A stretch of 64,000 nucleotides of DNA, from the NCBI GenBank assembly GCA_039030335.1, contig JBCCEJ010000018.1, positions 1-64,000 of the forward strand. The letters run 5' to 3'. Position 1 is the first letter of the stretch. Every line of letters begins with the position of its first letter. The notes beneath the pieces were generated by a model. That model was not told the origin of the DNA. It was given only the letters and a program-made list of their open reading frames with translations, and searched no databases. Source of the stretch: JBCCEJ01 sp039030335. GTDB lineage: Bacteria > Pseudomonadota > Gammaproteobacteria > HK1. A program made the translations under genes and the position numbers. Below, in pieces: positions 16,336-24,300 of this stretch.

Positions 16336-16866
16336 TCAGGCTCGAGCTGCGCGGTTGAGTTCAGTGACCACCGACTTTTTTGCCGGCGAGAATTCCTTTG
16401 TCATGCGTTCGAGCTCACTCCACACCTGCGCGTCGAGTTTCTGGCGCTGCGGCAGCACGTAACGGCTCAACACATCGAAGAACTCGCGTCGGTTGCCATT
16501 CCGGTAGTGCACCTCCGCCAGTCGCGCGGCGACAGAGGGCTGATCCGGATTCGAACGCAGGGCGTTCTTGGCCCACAGTTCGGCAGTGCCGAGGTCGCCG
16601 CTCTCGATCAAGCGTTCGAGCAGGGAGTTGACGGCGATGACGCCAGACTGTGTAAGCGTGTCGTCTTCGTCGGTTACCGGTTTACTACCGTCGCCAGCCA
16701 TCGCAGAGACGGCGGCTTTTTGGGATACCGCGGCGCGCAGGTCTTTCTCGGCGCGCACTTCCTTTTGAACCTGCTGACGGCCCCACCAGTGCGCGACCAC
16801 CGCCGCCGCGATCCCAATCGCGAAGATGACTGCAAGGCCGGCAAGTACGTGTTCGATAGCGATCAT
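16336..16866 (-). CDS. Single-span membrane protein with TPR-like FimV C-terminal type domain
   Basis: The 176-residue protein has one N-terminal membrane span (residues 5-27), a charged linker with coiled-coil tendency, and a soluble C-terminal part (72-170) with two TPR-like helical repeats: SLLERLIESGDLGTAELWAKNAL and ARLAEVHYRNGNRREFFDVL. The final VWSELERMTKEFSP recalls the end of FimV-family C-terminal domains. It could be a cell-pole or envelope assembly partner, but this is inferred from resemblance only. An AGGA site precedes ATG 16866 and a good promoter lies just upstream. Confidence 0.72.
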   Translation of the reverse strand: MIAIEHVLAGLAVIFAIGIAAAVVAHWWGRQQVQKEVRAEKDLRAAVSQKAAVSAMAGDGSKPVTDEDDTLTQSGVIAVNSLLERLIESGDLGTAELWAKNALRSNPDQPSVAARLAEVHYRNGNRREFFDVLSRYVLPQRQKLDAQVWSELERMTKEFSPAKKSVVTELNRAARA

Positions 16867-17182
16867 GTCCTGAATCCCAATTTCATTTTATTTACTTTTT
16901 GCCAGTATATTCATTTAAGAGACCTTGTCACGTCCGATTGCTCAATTTTTGCGTTCCGTTGGCCGAAGTGTGATGACTTTGGCGTTTTTCGCGCCTCATC
17001 GACGCGTCGGAGTCGCTCTCACCGCCAAAGATCACCTCTTCGGCGATATACTGCCGCCCGGCTTCGCAGTGTTCCGCGAGTCGCTTTAGCGGGCGACCGG
17101 ACGCGCTGCCGATGCGGCTTAGTCGATATATCGGCGCATCTGACTCAGAACTGACCTCGGACTTCCGACCTGCGGGCCCTCA
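16867..17182. other. 316-base divergent intergenic region, AT-rich at its left end
   Basis: No gene is seen. The left 60 bases are much richer in A+T than the surroundings and contain the minus-strand promoter listed separately. The right part leads into the MFS gene and shows no clear promoter or operator to me. Confidence 0.5.
16904..16931 (-). promoter_or_regulatory. Sigma-70 type promoter for the FimV-C-like gene
   Basis: Read on the minus strand, GTGACA (16926-16931) is a five-of-six -35 match, followed by 16 bases and TATACT (16904-16909), a five-of-six -10 match. Transcription would begin about 30 bases before ATG 16866. Confidence 0.5.
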
Positions 17183-18463
17183 ATGCAATCCAATCCGCTC
17201 TACGCGCTCATCTCTGGCCGAATTTTTTACGGCTGGGCCATCGTCGCGACCGGCTTCGTCGCGATGTTCGTCAGCGGCGCTGGCCAATCGCACACCTTCA
17301 GCGTGTTCCTCGAGCCCGTAAGTTCCGAGCTTGGCCTCTCGCATACGGAGTGGAGTTCAGCTTACGGCATTGCAACACTCGCCGCGGCGTTTGGCTTGCC
17401 GCATATGGGGCGTCTGACCGATCGCTACGGGCCGAAGCGGATGCTGCTGATCGTCGCCGTCCTGCTCGGAATCGCTTGCCTGTGTTTTGGGGCGCTCAGC
17501 GGCTTCCTGGCACTCGGGGTCGTGTTCGCGGTTCTGCGCTTCCTGGGGCAGGGCTCCGTGATGTTGAACGCTTCAAATCTCGTGTCGCGATGGTTCGACG
17601 TGCGGCGCGGTTTCGCGCTCAGTCTGATGGCCCTTGGTTTCTCGCTGTCGATGGCGCTACACCCTCCGTTGGCACAGTGGCTGATCGAACTGGTTGGCTG
17701 GCGCGAGGCCTGGATCTGGATGGGGGTCAGCACATGGCTGCTGCTGCTCCCGGTCGTCTGGCTTCTGGCTATCAACCGCCCGTCTGACGTCGGTGATCAC
17801 GCCGACGGAGTGGTTCGCACCGATGCGCGCGGCCCGGCCGGGTCGGCAATGCGCGGCCTCACCCGGCATCAGGCTTTGCGGACCAGCGCTTTCTACATCA
17901 TCTGCGGTGGGTTGCTGAGCCTGTCCGGCCTCGTGACGGCTCTGCACCTGTTCCAGGTCGCGATCTTCACGTCGCACGGCCTCGATTCCGCCGTTGCGGC
18001 GCGCGTGTTTCCGGTCTCGGCCATCACGATGGTGGTGTGCGTTCCGGTGATCGGAAAACTGCTCGACCGCGCGCCTACGCACTGGATGTTCGCGTTTGGC
18101 CAGCTCGTCATGATGGGTTCGCTGTTCGCGGCGTCGCAGGTCACCTCGATCGGCACCGCGCTCGTCTACGCCCTGGTGTTCGGACTGAACAACGCCGTTA
18201 CGCTGACGCTGTTCTCATTCGTGTGGCCGCGCTTCTTCGGATTGGCGCATCTCGGCAGCATTCAAGGGCTCGGGCAGATGATCGGGGTCGTCGGTGCATC
18301 GCTTGGCGCCTTGCCGCTCGGTCTCGCGTGGGACCGCCTCGGCAGCTACGACGAGACGCTGATGGCCCTCATGTTGCTGCCGGCGGTCTGCGTTGTACTG
18401 GCGTTCTTTCTGCGACCTCCGGTAGACCAGCTAAACGACGGTGAGGCGCAGTCCGGAGCCTGA
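17183..18463 (+). CDS. MFS permease, monocarboxylate/oxalate-formate (OFA/MCT) type
   Basis: This 426-residue protein has about twelve membrane spans and probably moves a small organic acid across the inner membrane. The N-terminus (GRIFYGWAIVATGFVAMFVSGAG) and the loop GRLTDRYGPKRM between spans 2 and 3 fit the OFA/MCT branch of the major facilitator superfamily. A central cytoplasmic loop lies near 200-225. Neighbours on both sides are transcribed away or convergently, so it appears to be a single-gene unit. Substrate unknown. Confidence 0.88.
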   Translation: MQSNPLYALISGRIFYGWAIVATGFVAMFVSGAGQSHTFSVFLEPVSSELGLSHTEWSSAYGIATLAAAFGLPHMGRLTDRYGPKRMLLIVAVLLGIACLCFGALSGFLALGVVFAVLRFLGQGSVMLNASNLVSRWFDVRRGFALSLMALGFSLSMALHPPLAQWLIELVGWREAWIWMGVSTWLLLLPVVWLLAINRPSDVGDHADGVVRTDARGPAGSAMRGLTRHQALRTSAFYIICGGLLSLSGLVTALHLFQVAIFTSHGLDSAVAARVFPVSAITMVVCVPVIGKLLDRAPTHWMFAFGQLVMMGSLFAASQVTSIGTALVYALVFGLNNAVTLTLFSFVWPRFFGLAHLGSIQGLGQMIGVVGASLGALPLGLAWDRLGSYDETLMALMLLPAVCVVLAFFLRPPVDQLNDGEAQSGA

Positions 18464-18487
18464 TCGAACGGGGACCCGATGCGGTCG

Positions 18488-20068
18488 CTACGCGTTCCAG
18501 AGCAGGTTGCGATACGGCACTTTCCCGTCTTTCTCGAGCGTTTCCAGCAGGGTGTATTCCCAATCCAGGTAGCGCTGTACATTGGTGTTGCGGTCCCCCG
18601 GTCGTTCGGAAGATGCAAGCCAGACATCGTCACGAGGATGGACAAACTCGGCGTATTCATCCGTCAGGCCGTGGCCGGCCTGTTCCCATGCTGTGTTCCC
18701 GCCTTTCAGCGCCATGACCCGCGCACCCACTTCCCTCGCAGCATGCGCCGCCAACACGCCGTCGGTTGAGGTCAGCACCGTGTCGCTGGCGAACGTTGCG
18801 TCCAGCATGTAGTCGCACACCTCCGCCCTGGAACACCAGCGGGCGCCTGGAATGTGCGCGGCCGCGTAGTCCCCTGAAGGGCTGACATCGATGATGCGGG
18901 CACTTCCATTCGCCTGCAGAGACGCGAGCTCCGGGACGCTGATCCGGAGTTCGGGACGCAGCGCCACTTTCGGTGGCGCATCGGGTCCGCCGATCAGGGT
19001 CGATTCCACCATCGAATGGCGCACCACGGCGACGTCCCACAGACCGATCTGTGCGAGCCAGAGCGCGGCGATGCCAGCGCGGATGCCGTCGTCGTCGACG
19101 AGCAGCACCCGCGCACCGATCGTCGGCACGTAGGCCATCGGATGCATGACGACCGAGCCTTCGGGCGCGTTGACCCACGTCGCCAGTCTGACCGCTTCGA
19201 ATTCCTCGCGATTACGCACGTCGATGAGATAAGTCGTCCGACGCTTGTCGTTCGCCCAGGCAGTCGCGGTATTGGCGTCGATCACGGGGATGTTCGCGAC
19301 GCTCAACATGCGACTCACGCGGGTGCTGGCCGCCCGCAGTGCCGGCTGTGACGGCGTATGCGAAAACCGCGTGGCGCCCGTTTCCAACTCGTTTCCGGAC
19401 AGCAGCCAGCCGTGCGTGCCGTGATGCAATACCTGTACCCGGTTGGGTACCTGCGCCGCGCGTAGACTGAGCCCACCCAGAATGCCGCGCGTAGCGCTCA
19501 TGCAGTTGACGATCACGCGGGTATCGGGTGAGGGCACCAGGTCGTTGAAACACCGCACGAGATCGCCCGCTGGCGCGCTCAGGCTGCCGGGAATATTCCC
19601 GGCCTGGTATTCCGCGCGGGGACGCGAGTCGAGTACCACTACGTCTGGTTGCCCGACGAGCGTGCTGAGCTCTTTGGCCGAGATGAACTGGGGGCGGCCG
19701 TACCTGCGTGCATACGCGCCGAAGCCTTTGCTCGGTATGTCTACCTCGGGATACAGCGGCAAGCCGGCGTTCAGCCAGGCGCTGGCCCCACCGGCGTGAA
19801 TCCTGATGTTCGTATATCCGGCGGCGCTCGCGAGGTCGGCCGCATGTTCGCTCAATTCGCCGCTTCCGTCGGTCAGGACCAATGGCGTATCGAGGCGTGG
19901 CACGGCACGTCGTAGTTCCAGTTCGATTCGTGAAATTGGCATGTTGCCGGCGTGGAACATATGCCCCGTCGCGTGGGCGGCCACCTCACGTACGTCCAGC
20001 AGTGCCACCTCGGAATCCGCTTTTTGCAGCCGGTCCGCAAGCGTCCGGCTGTCGATTTTTGTAGTCAT
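18488..20068 (-). CDS. Protein with four tandem rhodanese domains, one with a catalytic cysteine
   Basis: The 526-residue protein has four rhodanese-like repeats at about 1-110, 125-230, 262-360 and 375-480. Each has the LLDVRxxxEF-like and GGxxxW-like elements (for example VALLDVREVAAHATGH, LIDVRNREEFEAVR, IIDVSPSGDYAAAHIPGA). Only the second has the active-site cysteine, Cys189 in VNCMSATRG; the equivalent positions of the others are TDGSG, VDDDG and STDG. It may transfer sulfur or reduce sulfur species through one active domain, with the others as scaffolds. The ATG at 20068 is used; a TTG at 20086 is an alternative. The gene is divergent from the ethylmalonyl-CoA cluster. Confidence 0.85.
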   Translation of the reverse strand: MTTKIDSRTLADRLQKADSEVALLDVREVAAHATGHMFHAGNMPISRIELELRRAVPRLDTPLVLTDGSGELSEHAADLASAAGYTNIRIHAGGASAWLNAGLPLYPEVDIPSKGFGAYARRYGRPQFISAKELSTLVGQPDVVVLDSRPRAEYQAGNIPGSLSAPAGDLVRCFNDLVPSPDTRVIVNCMSATRGILGGLSLRAAQVPNRVQVLHHGTHGWLLSGNELETGATRFSHTPSQPALRAASTRVSRMLSVANIPVIDANTATAWANDKRRTTYLIDVRNREEFEAVRLATWVNAPEGSVVMHPMAYVPTIGARVLLVDDDGIRAGIAALWLAQIGLWDVAVVRHSMVESTLIGGPDAPPKVALRPELRISVPELASLQANGSARIIDVSPSGDYAAAHIPGARWCSRAEVCDYMLDATFASDTVLTSTDGVLAAHAAREVGARVMALKGGNTAWEQAGHGLTDEYAEFVHPRDDVWLASSERPGDRNTNVQRYLDWEYTLLETLEKDGKVPYRNLLWNA

Positions 20069-20162
20069 CGCAAGTGTTGCGCTCAACTCGTCTTGAGCCG
20101 AATTCTACGCAAGCCGCGCGCCTGTCGCAGGTCTTCGGTGCTCACCTCTTAGATTAACAAAA

Positions 20163-20179
20163 CCAATTTTATGCATTGG
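20163..20179. promoter_or_regulatory. Palindrome upstream of the ethylmalonyl-CoA gene cluster
   Basis: CCAAT (20163-20167) and ATTGG (20175-20179) form an inverted repeat with a 7-base AT-rich centre, about 80 bases before the mutase start, in the 187-base gap between divergent genes. It could be a repressor or activator site. No regulator gene is adjacent, so this is tentative. Confidence 0.35.
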
Positions 20180-20255
20180 AACCATTAGCTTCTCGGAGCG
20201 CTGATTCCATTGTTACGCTGCACCGCAGCAATACTTCGCTGCCGAAGGAAAGTGA

Positions 20256-22322
20256 ATGCCCAGTAACCCAACCGCCGGAACCATGGCCTTCGAGCTGCCC
20301 GCGGGGCGCGATCGCCCGTGGTTGATGCGGACCTACTCCGGGCATTCCTCCGCGGCTGCGTCCAATTCCCTGTATCGGCAGAACCTGGCTCGGGGACAGA
20401 CCGGTTTGTCAGTTGCGTTCGATCTTCCGACGCAGACCGGTTATGACCCCGACCATCCCCTGGCCCGCGGCGAAGTTGGCAAAGTCGGCGTGCCCGTCGC
20501 ACACATCGGCGACATGCAGACGCTGTTTCAGGATATTCCGCTGGAACGCATGAACACATCGTTCACGATCAATGCGACGGCCCCGTGGTTGCTGGCGTTG
20601 TACGTGGCAGTCGCTGAACGCCAGGGCGTCGATCGCGCCGAGCTCCGCGGCACCACCCAGAACGACATACTCAAGGAGTACGTGGCCCGCGGTACCTACA
20701 TCTTTCCGCCCGAGGCGTCTCTGGCGCTGACCCGCGATGTCATCGAATTTGCGGTGACCGACGCGCCGAACTGGAACCCCGTGAACATCTGCAGCTACCA
20801 CCTGCAGGAAGCAGGGGCCACGCCGGTTCAGGAACTTGCGTTTGCGCTCGCCTCCGCGTTTGCGGTGCTGGACGCCGCGCGCGCGGCACCGCGGCTGGCG
20901 GCCGATGCCTTCTACCAGGCGGTTGGACGCATGTCTTTTTTCGTCAACGCGGGTGTCCGGTTCGTCGAAGAGATGTGCAAGATGCGAGCGTTCGTGCAGC
21001 TGTGGGATGAGCTGACCGCATCGCGTTACGGCATCACCGACCCGAGACTGCGCCGTTTCCGCTACGGCGTGCAGGTCAATTCGCTCGGACTGACCGCATC
21101 GCAGCCTGAGAACAACGTGGCGCGGATCATCCTCGAAATGTTGGCCGTCACGCTCTCGCGCGACGCCCGTGCGCGCGCCATTCAACTGCCGGCCTGGAAT
21201 GAGGCGCTCGGTCTGCCCCGTCCGTGGGATCAACAGTGGGCGTTACGGATGCAGCAGATCCTGGCGCTGGAGACCGATCTGCTCGAGTACCCGGACCTGT
21301 TCGAAGGCTCGCACGTAGTGACCCACAAGACCGCCAGGCTGGTGGCGGAAACCCGCGACGAACTCGCCCGGATAGAGGCCGCGGGAGGTATGGTCGAAGC
21401 CGTGCGTTCGGGGCACGTCAAGCGGGCACTGGTCGCGAGCCTCAGTGCCCGCATGGAGGCTGTAGAAACGGGTGATGCGGCGCTGGTCGGGGTCAACTGC
21501 TTTACCGATTCCGCCGATTCGCAGCTGGCGACGGGCCGGGTTTCCGATGTGCTCGAGCGCAATCCAGCCTCGGAACGCGAGCAGATCGAAGCGTTGAGGG
21601 TGTTTCGCGACAGTCGCGATGATGCAGCGGTCCAGACCTCGCTCCAGGCATTGCGACGGGCCGCGCTCGCCGGAACCAACATCATGGAACCGTCGATACG
21701 CTGCGCACACGCCGGGGTGACAACGGGCGAGTGGGCAGCGGCTCTACGCGCTTGTTTTGGTGAATTCCGGGCACCGACGGGTATCGATACGAGTGCGCCT
21801 CCCGCCGGTCGTGGTCAGGCGCTCGCGTCACTGCGCGAGCGTACCCGGGAACTGGTCGGAATGCTGGGATGCACACCGCGCGTCGTGATCGCAAAGCCGG
21901 GGCTCGACGGACACTCCAACGGTGCCGAGCAGGTTGCGCTGCGTTGCCGGGACGCCGCGCTTGCAGTGCGCTACGACGGCATCCGCATGACGCCGGAAGA
22001 AATCGCTGAGGCCGCCGTAGCTGACGATGCGCATCTGGTCGGCCTGTCGGTGCTGTCTGGCACCCACCTCGAACTGGTAGAACACGTTCGCCGTGCACTC
22101 GCGCGCCTCGGACGCGGCGATCTGCCGGTCGTCGTCGGGGGCATCGTGCCCGACGATGATGCCGCGCGCTTGTTGGCGAGCGGCGTCGCCGCGGTCTACA
22201 CGCCCAAGGATCCCGATCTGAACGACATGGTCGGGGCAATGCTGGATGCGATCGCGGCGCACGCCGTGCCGGTGCCGGCAACGTCGTCGACCCGGCGGCT
22301 TCGCGCCGCCAGACCACGATGA
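20256..22322 (+). CDS. ecm: Ethylmalonyl-CoA mutase, B12-dependent
   Basis: The enzyme isomerises (2R)-ethylmalonyl-CoA to (2S)-methylsuccinyl-CoA in the ethylmalonyl-CoA pathway. The 688-residue single chain starts with the Ecm-type RDRPWLMRTYSGHSSAAASN and QTGLSVAFDLPTQTGYD, which separate it from methylmalonyl-CoA mutases. The acyl-CoA barrel fills residues 15-520. The C-terminal cobalamin domain carries KPGLDGHSNG with His553 as the lower cobalt ligand. AAGGAA stands before ATG 20256. It heads a plus-strand cluster with ccr, the mesaconyl-CoA hydratase and the lyase, all in pathway-consistent company. No MeaB-type chaperone gene is in the window. Confidence 0.94.
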   Translation: MPSNPTAGTMAFELPAGRDRPWLMRTYSGHSSAAASNSLYRQNLARGQTGLSVAFDLPTQTGYDPDHPLARGEVGKVGVPVAHIGDMQTLFQDIPLERMNTSFTINATAPWLLALYVAVAERQGVDRAELRGTTQNDILKEYVARGTYIFPPEASLALTRDVIEFAVTDAPNWNPVNICSYHLQEAGATPVQELAFALASAFAVLDAARAAPRLAADAFYQAVGRMSFFVNAGVRFVEEMCKMRAFVQLWDELTASRYGITDPRLRRFRYGVQVNSLGLTASQPENNVARIILEMLAVTLSRDARARAIQLPAWNEALGLPRPWDQQWALRMQQILALETDLLEYPDLFEGSHVVTHKTARLVAETRDELARIEAAGGMVEAVRSGHVKRALVASLSARMEAVETGDAALVGVNCFTDSADSQLATGRVSDVLERNPASEREQIEALRVFRDSRDDAAVQTSLQALRRAALAGTNIMEPSIRCAHAGVTTGEWAAALRACFGEFRAPTGIDTSAPPAGRGQALASLRERTRELVGMLGCTPRVVIAKPGLDGHSNGAEQVALRCRDAALAVRYDGIRMTPEEIAEAAVADDAHLVGLSVLSGTHLELVEHVRRALARLGRGDLPVVVGGIVPDDDAARLLASGVAAVYTPKDPDLNDMVGAMLDAIAAHAVPVPATSSTRRLRAARPR

Positions 22323-22334
22323 ATCTGCACCCAC

Positions 22335-22356
22335 GCGTGCCCGCGCCAGGGCACGC
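22335..22356 (+). promoter_or_regulatory. Intercistronic hairpin between ecm and ccr
   Basis: GCGTGCCC (22335-22342) is perfectly complementary to GGGCACGC (22349-22356) with a six-base loop. It starts 13 bases after the ecm stop. It may tune mRNA stability or relative expression of the two enzymes, or act as a weak terminator; no T-run follows. Confidence 0.45.
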
Positions 22357-22422
22357 CAACACAACCTGCGCTCGTTGAGGCGCATCACCTCTGAAGCTCA
22401 AGCCTGTTCCAAGGACTTTGCC

Positions 22423-24237
22423 ATGCAAACCGCGTTACGCCCGAACGATGCCCCAGTTGCGACCACCGAACGCCTCTACGACGTTGGCGACATGCCGCCG
22501 CCAGGCGTCGTGCCGAGGCGTATGCACGCATGGACCGTACGGGCGGAAAGTTTCGGAGAACCGCACGCGGCATTCGCGCTGGAGGTGGTGGATACACCCC
22601 AACTCGGCCCTTACGACGTGCTGGTCTACGTCATGGCGGCGGGCGTCAACTACAACAATGTGTGGGCTGCGCTCGGCGTGCCGATCAACGTGATCGCCGC
22701 ACGCAATAAGCAGGGCGAACCAGAAGCATTTCACATCGGCGGCAGCGACGCATCCGGGATCGTCTACGCCGCTGGTAGTGCCGTTTCGAACGTCAAACCG
22801 GGTGACGAGGTCGTGATCCACTGCGGCATGTGGGACGAGGAGTGTGCCTGGGTGCGCGACGGAGGCGATCCGATGTACTCACCGTCGTTCCGCATCTGGG
22901 GTTATGAGAGCAACTACGGTAGTTTCGCTCAGTTTACCCGGGTGCAGGCTCATCAGTGCATGCCGAAGCCGCGGCATCTGTCCTGGGAGCAGGCGGCGTC
23001 GTACTCACTGGTTGGAGCGACGGCCTACCGGATGCTGCACGGCTGGGGCCGGCATGAGATCAAGGCCAATGACGTCGTCCTTATCTGGGGCGGCGCCGGC
23101 GGGCTCGGCAGCATGGGGATCCAGATCGCACGCGCCGCGGGCGCCATTCCGATCGCGGTGGTCTCGGGCAAGGCCAAGTTCGAATTCTGCGAGAGTCTCG
23201 GTGCCAAAGGCTGCATCGACCGGACGGAGTTCGATCACTGGGGCATGCTGCCGCATTGGAAAGATGCGCACGGCTACGCTCAATGGCTGAAGGGCGTGCG
23301 CGCGTTCGGGGCGCGTATCTGGGACATCCTGGGTGAACGGCGTAGTCCGAGTCTGGTGTTTGAGCACCCGGGCGAAACGACCATGCCGACGTCGATGTTC
23401 GTCTGCGATACGGGCGGAATGGTGGTCATTTGCGCCGGTACGACGGGCTACAACGCGACGGTCGATCTCCGCTACACATGGATGCGTCAGAAGCGTCTGC
23501 AAGGCTCGCATTTTGCTAACGACGAGCAGTCTTACGCGATGAACCACCTGGCGATGAGCGGCAAGCTCGACCCGTGTATGTCCAAAGCCGTGCCGTTCGC
23601 TGAACTGCCCCATGTGCATCAGTTGATGCACGACAACCGCCATCCGCACGGCAACATGGCGGTGCTGATCGGCGCCCGGGAATTCGGCAGCGGCGTACAC
23701 GATCGCTCGCCGGTCGTGCGGGAACTGCGTCCGGTGCCGAGCTTCAACGCGGCAAACCGCGCGCCCCGGAGCCGCTACCCGTGGTCAGCGCCCATGCCGG
23801 AGGTCATCCGGCAACTGGGCGCGAACAGCGCGGTCGTCGAAGACGACGGGACCGCGGTGAGGGAGCTGATGACCGAGGCTATCGTGTCGTGCGCCCCAGC
23901 TGACACGGTACACACGGCCGCGACGTTGATGGCCGTGCACCGGATCAACGCGGTCGTGGTCATGCAAAACGCCGAAGCCACCGGCGTGATCTCTCAGACC
24001 GATGTGGTGCTGGCCCGCCAGGGTCGCAGCCGCGAAGAAGCGCAGAGTCTGCCGGTCTCGGAAGTCATGAGCGATGGGTGCGTCACGTGCGACGTCGATG
24101 CGTTGCTGTCAGACGCCGTAACGACGATGTCTCGTTTGAAGATCCATCGCCTCGTCGTTACGCGCACAGAAGGATCCCGGGCGGTACCGGTCGGCCTGCT
24201 GTCGATGACCGACGTCGTTAGAAAGTTGATGCTCTGA
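22423..24237 (+). CDS. ccr: Crotonyl-CoA carboxylase/reductase fused to a C-terminal CBS domain pair
   Basis: Ccr reduces crotonyl-CoA with NADPH while adding CO2, giving (2S)-ethylmalonyl-CoA. Residues 30-425 are a full medium-chain reductase of the Ccr family: VNYNNVWAALGVP (75-87), WGYESNYGSFAQF (159-171), the dinucleotide loop WGGAGGLGSMG (222-232) and LQGSHFANDEQ (359-369). By eye, Asn78, Glu162 and His363 fall on the CO2-holding residues of studied enzymes. Normal Ccr ends near residue 430. Here a linker leads to two CBS motifs (about 479-533 and 545-602; RELMTEAIVSCAPADTV and VSEVMSDGCVTCDVDAL). CBS pairs usually bind adenosine nucleotides, so allosteric control is likely but unproven. 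Confidence 0.93.
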   Translation: MQTALRPNDAPVATTERLYDVGDMPPPGVVPRRMHAWTVRAESFGEPHAAFALEVVDTPQLGPYDVLVYVMAAGVNYNNVWAALGVPINVIAARNKQGEPEAFHIGGSDASGIVYAAGSAVSNVKPGDEVVIHCGMWDEECAWVRDGGDPMYSPSFRIWGYESNYGSFAQFTRVQAHQCMPKPRHLSWEQAASYSLVGATAYRMLHGWGRHEIKANDVVLIWGGAGGLGSMGIQIARAAGAIPIAVVSGKAKFEFCESLGAKGCIDRTEFDHWGMLPHWKDAHGYAQWLKGVRAFGARIWDILGERRSPSLVFEHPGETTMPTSMFVCDTGGMVVICAGTTGYNATVDLRYTWMRQKRLQGSHFANDEQSYAMNHLAMSGKLDPCMSKAVPFAELPHVHQLMHDNRHPHGNMAVLIGAREFGSGVHDRSPVVRELRPVPSFNAANRAPRSRYPWSAPMPEVIRQLGANSAVVEDDGTAVRELMTEAIVSCAPADTVHTAATLMAVHRINAVVVMQNAEATGVISQTDVVLARQGRSREEAQSLPVSEVMSDGCVTCDVDALLSDAVTTMSRLKIHRLVVTRTEGSRAVPVGLLSMTDVVRKLML

Positions 24238-24274
24238 CGCATTGCCGCCCCTGTGACGGGTGGCGCAATATGCG
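24238..24274 (+). promoter_or_regulatory. Imperfect hairpin between ccr and the mesaconyl-CoA hydratase gene
   Basis: Directly after the ccr stop, CGCATTGC (24238-24245) pairs with GCAA-TA-TGCG (24265-24274) with a two-base bulge, and inner C/G runs extend the stem. It resembles the other hairpins between genes of this cluster in position. Function is inferred only. Confidence 0.35.
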
Positions 24275-24300
24275 CCGCTCGCTGCCGCGTGAGGATGTTC

